Origin: Spirochaetia bacterium
GTDB taxonomy: Bacteria > Spirochaetota > Spirochaetia > Treponematales > Breznakiellaceae
Reading direction: 5' to 3'
Length of the DNA stretch: 11,137 bases
Assembly: GCA_025997655.1 (NCBI GenBank)
Contig: BNUW01000084.1
Span: 1 to 11,137 of the forward strand
Positions 6,037 to 11,137 of the stretch are shown here, one piece after another. Numbering within the stretch: the first letter of the stretch is position 1; each line of letters begins with the position of its first letter. Made by a program: the position numbers and the translations under genes. The notes beneath the pieces were generated by a model, which saw nothing but the letters and a program-made list of their open reading frames with translations, did not search any database and was not told the DNA's origin.

Positions 6037-6896
6037 TGAAGGTAATCCGCGCCCGCGTACTCGGCTATTGTATGGGGGTGCGGCGGGCCATGGACATGGC
6101 GGATGCGGCGCTGTCGCAATCGCCGGTGTATGCCATGGGGCCCCTCATCCACAATCCCCAGGCAATGAAATCCCTTACCGGCCGGGGCCTTGCGGTTCTG
6201 GATGAGGAAAAGCTTCCGGCGGATTTGTCCGGGGCGTCCGTTATCATCCGCGCCCATGGTATTACCCCCGCCCTTGAAGCGGCCCTGGTCAGCCGGGGTG
6301 CAGCGCTTATCGACGCCACTTGCCCCCGGGTCAAGGCCAGCCAGCTCAAAGCTCAATCACTGTGCAGCACGGGGTACCGGGTGTTCCTTGCGGGGGAGGG
6401 GCGGCACGGGGAGGTCATCGGCATCCAGGGTTATGCGCCGGACTGTATCATTGTGGGAAACCCGACGGAAGCGATGGCGGCGGCAGAAAAGCTGTTTGCA
6501 GAGGAGCCGGTTAAGACCGCCTTAATAGGGCAGACCACTATTTCTGAGGATGAGTATGCCGCCATTGCGCGGGCGATAGAAATGGTGTTTCCCGACCTGT
6601 GCGTTATCAATACTATTTGCCGCGCCACCAGGGATAGGCAGGACAGCCTCCGCTCCCTCTGCGCCCGGGTGGATGCGGTTATCGTTGCAGGGGGCCGGGA
6701 ATCGGCCAATACCCGGCGGCTCCTGACCATAGCCCGGACCTCAAACCCCGGCGGTCCCGGTAAACCGGCTTGGCTTGCCGAAACCCCCGCAGACATACCC
6801 GATGAAATACACAGGTATACTACGGTGGGACTCTGCGCAGGAGCATCGACACCGGACTTCTTGATTGATGCCGTAGAGCAGGCGCTATGCGGATAA
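6036..6896 (+). CDS. ispH: 4-hydroxy-3-methylbut-2-enyl diphosphate reductase
   Basis: A 286-aa cytosolic iron-sulphur enzyme of the last non-mevalonate (MEP) step, making IPP and DMAPP from HMBPP. The three cluster cysteines are Cys12 (GYCMGV), Cys96 (DATCP) and Cys195 (NTIC). Substrate-pocket residues are His39 (LIHN), His74 (RAHG), His124 and Glu126 (RHGEV), Thr167 (QTT), Ser223 and Asn225 (ESANT), and the closing GAS-TP motif near 269-273. Length is slightly short of the usual 310 but complete. TAATG couples it to secF, and the next gene starts 10 bp before its stop. Supplying isoprenoid precursors from a secretion operon is a linkage of convenience rather than an obvious functional one. 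Confidence 0.96.
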   Translation: MKVIRARVLGYCMGVRRAMDMADAALSQSPVYAMGPLIHNPQAMKSLTGRGLAVLDEEKLPADLSGASVIIRAHGITPALEAALVSRGAALIDATCPRVKASQLKAQSLCSTGYRVFLAGEGRHGEVIGIQGYAPDCIIVGNPTEAMAAAEKLFAEEPVKTALIGQTTISEDEYAAIARAIEMVFPDLCVINTICRATRDRQDSLRSLCARVDAVIVAGGRESANTRRLLTIARTSNPGGPGKPAWLAETPADIPDEIHRYTTVGLCAGASTPDFLIDAVEQALCG

Positions 6897-8443
6897 GCGC
6901 CGATATTCTTTGCAGGGATTTGAAGGGCAAATTCAGTTTTGCGGTGTTCGGCGATTTGGATAATGAACTGAGCCTTGAACGGCCCCTGTTTCTGCGGGAC
7001 AGCGCGGCGGTAAAGGACGACCAGATCTATATCACCGAAGAAAGCATGGAGGTACGCGTACCGGCAAAAAAAACCCGGTCCATCCTTTTATATATCCAGA
7101 CGAATTTCGGTATCGTGGAAAAATACATTGGGCTTTTCGATACGATACTTGTTTTTCGGGATGTTTCGCTTTTTGATGTCTATGATGCGGTGCAGAATAT
7201 TTATACCCGTTTTGATGAATGGGATCAGGCGCTTCAGGAAATTCTCATCAAGGGGGGAAACGTTCAGGCAATGCTTGATTGCAGCGATCATGTGTTCAAT
7301 AATCCCCTGATCCTGCACGATAATTATTATAAAGTGATCAGCATTTCTAAACAGTACGCGGAAACCTTTCCCCGCATGTCATTTATGCCCCAGGAACGGG
7401 ATGCGGATCATATCGATCTTTCGGAGTACGATGTTTATTCCATGCAGCGGGCGGTCCTGTTCCCCTCCACCACGACCGGTGTTCGCAGTCTCTATGTGAA
7501 CCTGTTTCAGCAGAACCGGCTGCAGAACCGGATTCTGGTCCTGGAATTTTCACGGAAATTCTGGCCCAGCGATAATGCTCTCCTGGAACACTTGGCGGAC
7601 AGGGTTCAGGCGCTTATCACCGCTGCCTCCCGCGAAACGGGGGAAGAACTGCTGCCGGGTATTCTGAAAAATATTCTTGCCGGGGAGTACAATGATCCTG
7701 TTTATATAGAAGGGCGCTTAAAAAAATTTAACTGGCTCCGGAATCACCGGTACGTATGCATGAAGGTTTCCGCCGCTGCGGGCACGGTATGGGCCGGCAT
7801 TAAAGAAATTGTTCCCGGCTCCTGCGTGTTTGAGCATGATTCTGCAGTAATGGTGTTTATTAACCTGAATGATCCGGGGGGGAATATTCCCGGCGCGTCA
7901 CTGGTCAGTTTTGACGGATTCTCCGGCGAAAAGACCGACCGGTTTTCGGTGGTGATGGGGGCCTTCCTTATAGACAACAAGCTCAAGGCCGGGATCAGCG
8001 CCGAATTTTCCGGAACAGAATTCAGAAACACCAAACTATATTACAAGCAGGCGGAAATTGCGTTAAACCTGGGCAGCCGCACTACACCAATGGCGCACCT
8101 TTACTATTTCAACAAACTTGCCAAGCTCCATATCCTTGAATCCTGTACCCGGGAATTGCCTGCATCCCTTATCTGTGCGCCGGAATTACTAAAACTGCGG
8201 GACTATGACCAGGCACATAAAACCGAATTGTTCCACACCCTTTCGGTCTATCTGCAAAACCACCTGAACCATACCCTGACCGCAGCGGAGTTGGCCATCC
8301 ACCGCAGCACCCTGATGTACCGCCTGGACCGGATCCGCGACATTAGTTCCCTGAAAATAGAGGACGGCGATAATCAGTGGTACTTACTGCTTTCGTTTAA
8401 GCTGCTTGCGCAGGAAGATGACCATGAACTGCCTGCTATTTAA
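6887..8443 (+). CDS. PucR/CdaR-type transcriptional regulator
   Basis: A 518-aa cytoplasmic protein. The C-terminal domain (about 447-510) is a PucR/CdaR helix-turn-helix: FHTLSVYLQNHLNHTLTAAE, then a recognition-helix region HRSTLMYRLDRI (472-483) and the closing helix WYLLLSFKLL. A middle domain (about 260-400) with GISAEFSG and YYKQAEIALNLG matches the degenerate cyclase-like CdaR module. The N-terminal 250 residues look like a ligand-sensing region of unknown ligand. There is no membrane segment. Regulators of this class often control catabolic genes in response to a small molecule. The gene overlaps ispH by 10 bp, so it is made from the sec-isp transcript. A stop-to-stop gap of 8 bp separates it from the convergent Fic gene. 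Target unknown. Confidence 0.85.
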   Translation: MRISADILCRDLKGKFSFAVFGDLDNELSLERPLFLRDSAAVKDDQIYITEESMEVRVPAKKTRSILLYIQTNFGIVEKYIGLFDTILVFRDVSLFDVYDAVQNIYTRFDEWDQALQEILIKGGNVQAMLDCSDHVFNNPLILHDNYYKVISISKQYAETFPRMSFMPQERDADHIDLSEYDVYSMQRAVLFPSTTTGVRSLYVNLFQQNRLQNRILVLEFSRKFWPSDNALLEHLADRVQALITAASRETGEELLPGILKNILAGEYNDPVYIEGRLKKFNWLRNHRYVCMKVSAAAGTVWAGIKEIVPGSCVFEHDSAVMVFINLNDPGGNIPGASLVSFDGFSGEKTDRFSVVMGAFLIDNKLKAGISAEFSGTEFRNTKLYYKQAEIALNLGSRTTPMAHLYYFNKLAKLHILESCTRELPASLICAPELLKLRDYDQAHKTELFHTLSVYLQNHLNHTLTAAELAIHRSTLMYRLDRIRDISSLKIEDGDNQWYLLLSFKLLAQEDDHELPAI

Positions 8444-8451
8444 TAGAAGCG

Positions 8452-9501
8452 TTAAAAATATTTCTCAACAGCCTGGGCAAATTGCTCAATAAAAATTTTC
8501 TTAAAATAATAAACACTGTTCTGCTCATAAAACAGAATGACGCCCTTCTTGTATTCCACCTCGTCAACACTCCGGTATGAGAGGGGACAGTAATCGTGGG
8601 CAAGCAGGAGGGCGTTACCCAGAATCCGGGCGGTTCGTTTATTGCCGTCTTCAAAGGGCTGGATATACGAAATCCCCAGGACCGCAATCAGGGCCTTTTC
8701 TACCGGATCGGGGGCAGCGTTGATGCGTTGGACCAGTTCTTCAAGCGCCTCTTTTATTTGAAAGCTGTTTTCCAAAGGCCGGTACTTGGTACCGGTAATC
8801 CCCACCCGGTTTTTTCGTATCCCGAAAGAAACATTGAGCCCCGTAACCAGCAGGCGGTGTATGTCCTCTATTTTTGATACCCCCGCTTTCTTCCAAAAAT
8901 CCGGCCGCTGATAAATATAATCCAACGCCGTTTTATGATTAAGAATCATGATGGCCTCTTCCTGCTTTTTCCCCTTTGCTTCGATATGCTCCGCAATGAG
9001 CCGTTCCGTGTCGAGCAGCGAATAAGTGTTGCCTTCGATTTTTGATGACTTCCAGGAAAATTCTATGGTCAGCCGTTCCAGCTCTTTTTGAAACACGGCG
9101 GCGCTCAGGACTTTTTTATTATCCCGAAACTGCCGGTTCAGCAGAGCAAGTTCCTGCTTCTCGTTTTCGGTTAAAAGGTTTTTAAGATCCCGCCATATCG
9201 CAAAATTGAAGTACTCGCTTTTAAGGGTACGGTTATCCGGATCAACGGCAAAGTAGACCTCCACATCCACCTCATCCAGGGCGGTCAGGCCGGAATAGGC
9301 ATAGACCACCCCCCTGGCCTTGCCTGTTTTGGTGATTTTGCCGTCCCCCAGGAGCATATCCAAATCTCTGAGGATGGTAACCTTGGAATTTTTTTCGGGA
9401 AAAAACTGGGCAATGTGCCGCTCTATCACCGCCCGGGATGCGGTTTTTTGTTCCGCCAGAAACTGTAGAATAGCCTCTTGGCGCTCATTGTATCGTATCA
9501 T
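8452..9501 (-). CDS. winged-helix/Fic domain protein with altered catalytic motif
   Basis: A 349-aa protein. Residues 1-70 form a winged-helix DNA-binding domain of the replication-control type (RQEAILQFLAEQKTASRAVI, then the wing RGVVYAYS). The Fic domain (about 130-335) normally transfers AMP from ATP to hydroxyl groups of target proteins. It has the class II inhibitory helix motif SSKIEG (152-157), where Glu156 would block ATP binding. The active-site loop is IQPFEDGNKRTAR (280-292): the invariant His of HPFxxGN is Gln281 (codon CAG), while Asp285, Asn287 and Arg289 remain. Either AMP transfer is lost or the protein belongs to a Gln-bearing branch with another role. The start ATG lies inside the first of three upstream direct repeats, which suggests self-regulation. 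It is convergent with the regulator gene. Confidence 0.9.
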   Translation of the reverse strand: MIRYNERQEAILQFLAEQKTASRAVIERHIAQFFPEKNSKVTILRDLDMLLGDGKITKTGKARGVVYAYSGLTALDEVDVEVYFAVDPDNRTLKSEYFNFAIWRDLKNLLTENEKQELALLNRQFRDNKKVLSAAVFQKELERLTIEFSWKSSKIEGNTYSLLDTERLIAEHIEAKGKKQEEAIMILNHKTALDYIYQRPDFWKKAGVSKIEDIHRLLVTGLNVSFGIRKNRVGITGTKYRPLENSFQIKEALEELVQRINAAPDPVEKALIAVLGISYIQPFEDGNKRTARILGNALLLAHDYCPLSYRSVDEVEYKKGVILFYEQNSVYYFKKIFIEQFAQAVEKYF

Positions 9502-9548
9502 TTTTACCCCGCCATCGTATCGTTTTACCCTAATATCGTATCATTTTT
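9491..9548. promoter_or_regulatory. three helically phased direct repeats, probable operator of the Fic gene
   Basis: TATCGTATCATTTTT occurs at 9491-9505 and 9534-9548, with a variant ATCGTATCGTTTT at 9514-9526. The start-to-start distances of 22 and 21 bp equal two helical turns, placing all three on one DNA face. The first copy contains the start codon of the minus-strand Fic gene and the third overlaps its likely -10 box. A further inverted half-site ACGATA lies at 9552-9557. The encoded winged helix is the natural candidate to bind here. Confidence 0.65.
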
Positions 9549-9563
9549 GCAACGATAATGCAA
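9535..9563 (-). promoter_or_regulatory. possible Fic gene promoter
   Basis: Read on -, TTGCAT (complement at 9558-9563) and TACGAT (complement at 9535-9540) are 17 bp apart. The -10 box lies within the third direct repeat, so a repressor bound there would block it. The hexamers are only moderately close to consensus. Confidence 0.4.
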
Positions 9564-9651
9564 GGATGGTGAAACGATTCTGCAACATTGCGGAAGATAC
9601 ACTACGGGAAATTATTCATCACGCCTTTCGATGAAACTATTGAACATGGTT

Positions 9652-9766
9652 TAAAAAAAGAGTCCACGGATAGACACGGATTGTACGGATTAACACGGAT
9701 GAAGAAGATGCAGGTGAATTTCTATCCGTGTCCATCTGTTTAATCCGTGTTTATCCGTGGACCTCT
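9652..9766 (-). terminator. long hairpin terminator of the corrinoid gene, built of CACGGAT-type repeats
   Basis: Arms 9662-9682 and 9742-9762 pair over 21 bp with one mismatch. Inside, ACACGGAT (9693-9700) pairs with ATCCGTGT (9724-9731). Each arm is a run of (C)ACGGAT units with a period of about 10 bp. On - the hairpin is followed by a run of seven T (plus-strand A-run at 9653-9659), so it fits an intrinsic terminator 11 bp past the corrinoid protein stop. This kind of degenerate CACGGAT repeat is seen dispersed in many bacterial genomes. Confidence 0.65.
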
Positions 9767-9776
9767 TATCCTTTAT

Positions 9777-10409
9777 TTAGCCGGCCAGTTTCTTTGCGAG
9801 CACCGCAGCGCTGGCGGCGTCGGTGGTGTACCCATCGGCGCCGACCTGCTTGGCAAAGTCTTCGGTGATGGGCGCGCCGCCCACGATGAGCTTAAAGCCC
9901 TTGAGGCCGCTGGCCTTAATCGCCGCTGCGGTATCCTTCATGGAGGGCATGGTGGTGGTCAGCAATGCGGAAAGCGCCACAACCTTGGTGTCCGGATTGG
10001 CTTTGAGGGCGGTGATAAAGGCTTCGGTGGTTACATCGACACCCAGGTCGACAACTTCAAATCCGGCGCTTTCGATCATCAACGCCACCAGGTTCTTGCC
10101 GATGTCGTGGAGGTCGCCGTGGACCGTACCGATGATGCACTTGCCCTGGCTGGTGGTGGCGCCGGCGGCCAGCTTGGGCTTCAGTACTTCTACGCCCTTC
10201 TTCATGGTCCGGGCCGCAACCAGCATTTCGGGAACAAAGATTTCCGACTTCTGGAATTTTTCGCCCACATTACTCATGGCTTTGATCATCCCGTCGTTCA
10301 GGATCTTCAGCGGGTCCTCGCCTCCGCTCAGGGCTTCATTTACCAAACCCTCAATGAGTTTTGATTTTCCGGTCTCAACCGCCTGGGCTATTTCATCAAT
10401 CTTTGACAT
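9777..10409 (-). CDS. methyltransferase corrinoid protein (MtbC/MttC-like)
   Basis: A 210-aa cytoplasmic protein that carries a methyl group on a cobalamin-type cofactor between a substrate-specific methyltransferase and tetrahydrofolate. The N-terminal helical cap domain (about 1-85) has the usual PEMLVAARTM segment. The Rossmann-like B12 domain follows, with GDLHDIGKNL placing the lower axial ligand His101 in a DxHxxG motif, then SALLTTTM (147-154) and GGAP (177-180), which cradle the nucleotide tail. Length is normal for the family. The start has a strong GAGGAG site. The upstream neighbour on the same strand, 52 bp away, encodes the pterin-dependent methyltransferase expected to exchange methyl groups with it. 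The methyl donor (methylamine, betaine or methoxylated compounds) cannot be read from this protein. Confidence 0.93.
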   Translation of the reverse strand: MSKIDEIAQAVETGKSKLIEGLVNEALSGGEDPLKILNDGMIKAMSNVGEKFQKSEIFVPEMLVAARTMKKGVEVLKPKLAAGATTSQGKCIIGTVHGDLHDIGKNLVALMIESAGFEVVDLGVDVTTEAFITALKANPDTKVVALSALLTTTMPSMKDTAAAIKASGLKGFKLIVGGAPITEDFAKQVGADGYTTDAASAAVLAKKLAG

Positions 10410-10461
10410 TTTCTACTCCTCAAAAAATATATATACCCGCAAACTGCGAATAATGCAAAAA

Positions 10462-11136
10462 TTACTTGCCCTCTCCAAAGAGGCCGTCACGGTAGGCGCC
10501 GATATACTCCATGCACAGTTCGTCCTGACCGAGCAGCGCTTCTGCGGCGTAGATTAGACCCATCATGTCCTTGTTCAGGGGGTCAACGATGGCGCTGTCC
10601 ATTCCCGCCGCCATGGCCAGGATGATAAAGGCGCGGTTGATAAACTTTCGCATGGGCAGATTAAAGGAAATATTGCTCGCCCCGCCGGTCAGATGGATCG
10701 TGGGGTATTGCTTTTTGATCGTCAGCATCGTTTCGGTAACCTTGGCGATACCATCTTCGGAGGTACAGAGCATTTCGATGAGCGGATCGATGTGCAGCCG
10801 GTTGGGGGGTATCTTGTATTGCTCAGCCTTCTTCATGAGGTTGCCGAAAACCCGCAGCCGGTCCGCCGCCGATTTGGGGATCCCCGTATCGTCGCTCAGG
10901 AGGCATACCACTTCCCAGGTGCTGTCCGCAATGGCCGGGAATATGACATCCACCTTGTTGCCTTCCATGGATACCGAATTGATAAGCCCCGGTTTTTTTA
11001 CCAGGGGGATCGCCTTTATTGACGTATGCGCCTCGGTGCCGGAAGCGGAGGAACTTGCTGCCCTCAAGTGGCTTTTCGGTTTGGTAGAATCGGTAACCGA
11101 TACCTCCATTTCCATAGACAGCCCCAGCGCGGATAT
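10462..11136 (-). CDS. methyltetrahydrofolate:corrinoid methyltransferase, C-terminal part, joined to a false N-terminus
   Basis: A pterin-binding TIM-barrel enzyme of the MtrH/AcsE/dihydropteroate-synthase-like family that moves methyl groups between a corrinoid protein and tetrahydrofolate. From AIPLVKKPGLINSVS onward (coding bases 11013 down) the family features are clear: GIPKSAADR, HIDPLIEML, SNISFNLPMRKFIN and MAAGMDSAIVDPLN. The frame runs off the right edge, and an internal ATG lies at 11115. Upstream of AIPLV, however, the minus-strand translation is Ser/Thr-rich nonsense, while the + strand encodes the expected preceding part of the same enzyme. The real gene is therefore broken by an inverted junction near 11008-11020, and roughly 45 N-terminal residues of this frame are false. 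Native length should be about 265. It pairs functionally with the corrinoid protein downstream. Confidence 0.85.
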   Translation of the reverse strand: MSALGLSMEMEVSVTDSTKPKSHLRAASSSASGTEAHTSIKAIPLVKKPGLINSVSMEGNKVDVIFPAIADSTWEVVCLLSDDTGIPKSAADRLRVFGNLMKKAEQYKIPPNRLHIDPLIEMLCTSEDGIAKVTETMLTIKKQYPTIHLTGGASNISFNLPMRKFINRAFIILAMAAGMDSAIVDPLNKDMMGLIYAAEALLGQDELCMEYIGAYRDGLFGEGK

Positions 11137-11137
11137 T
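11012..11137 (+). pseudogene. inverted internal fragment of the methyltransferase
   Basis: On + this stretch encodes AFIDVCASVPEAEEL, then KWLFGLVESVTDTSIS and IDSPSADI, running in frame to the last base. These are the DVCAS, TDT and IDSP motifs of the pterin-binding methyltransferase family. They belong just ahead of the AIPLVKKPG segment that the - strand encodes at 11013 and below. It has no start and no upstream portion. By family alignment only about three codons would separate its end from AIPLV. It is a flipped piece of the same gene, probably a fold-back artefact, or less likely an inverted second copy. Confidence 0.85.

Noticed and set aside
9566..9634. 22-codon plus-strand frame upstream of the Fic gene
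   Set aside because: No proper ribosome binding site and no hydrophobic or other recognisable character.
9662..9762. Short CACGGAT repeats as a CRISPR array
   Set aside because: Units are 7 bp with a 10-bp period, arranged as inverted arms without spacers of CRISPR length, and no cas gene is nearby.
10415..10461. Terminator between the methyltransferase and corrinoid genes
   Set aside because: Only a 4-bp CGCA/TGCG stem precedes an AT-rich run; too weak, and the two genes are expected to be co-transcribed.
9747..10557. plus-strand frames opposite the corrinoid protein
   Set aside because: The minus-strand frame holds all corrinoid-binding motifs; the plus-strand frames are shadows.

Overview
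The window looks like a chromosomal fragment from a spirochaete, most likely a Treponema of the termite-gut or anaerobic acetogenic kind. The evidence is a yajC-secD-secF run whose SecD and SecF carry long extra periplasmic segments, a rubrerythrin/rubredoxin oxidative-stress pair of anaerobes, and a corrinoid protein with a pterin-dependent methyltransferase as used in one-carbon metabolism. Species assignment is inference; no rRNA or tRNA gene was seen.

Layout. (1) 1-712: AT-rich 3' part of an outer-membrane beta-barrel-like gene ending in a GYF_2-type domain and a proline-rich tail, closed by an intrinsic terminator. (2) 797-1866: rubrerythrin, rubredoxin and an unrecognised 96-aa protein, all on +. 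(3) 1863-2620: an intergenic zone with three copies of a nested-hairpin repeat family. Between two copies lies a minus-strand pair of very small membrane proteins (59 and 28 aa) with a clear ribosome binding site. (4) 2623-8443: a promoter followed by yajC, secD, secF, ispH and a PucR/CdaR-like regulator. secD/secF and secF/ispH are joined by TAATG overlaps and ispH/regulator overlap by 10 bp, so this is one translationally coupled operon mixing protein export, isoprenoid synthesis and regulation. (5) 8452-9563: a minus-strand winged-helix/Fic protein with Gln where the catalytic His of the Fic motif is expected, preceded by three helically phased direct repeats. (6) 9652-11137: a corrinoid protein and an incomplete methyltetrahydrofolate/corrinoid methyltransferase on -, ending in a long hairpin terminator built of CACGGAT-type repeats.

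Both ends of the window are abnormal. The first 63 bases are the exact reverse complement of 1347-1409 (end of rubrerythrin plus start of rubredoxin). At the right end the methyltransferase flips strand: bases from about 11012 to 11137 encode, on +, the part of the enzyme that should precede the portion encoded on - at 10462-11013. Both look like fold-back (inverted) junctions, as produced by whole-genome amplification or misassembly, although real inverted duplications cannot be excluded. The outermost residues predicted at each end should not be trusted.

The least explained parts are the hairpin repeat family with its embedded small membrane-protein pair, and the Fic gene with its repeat operator.
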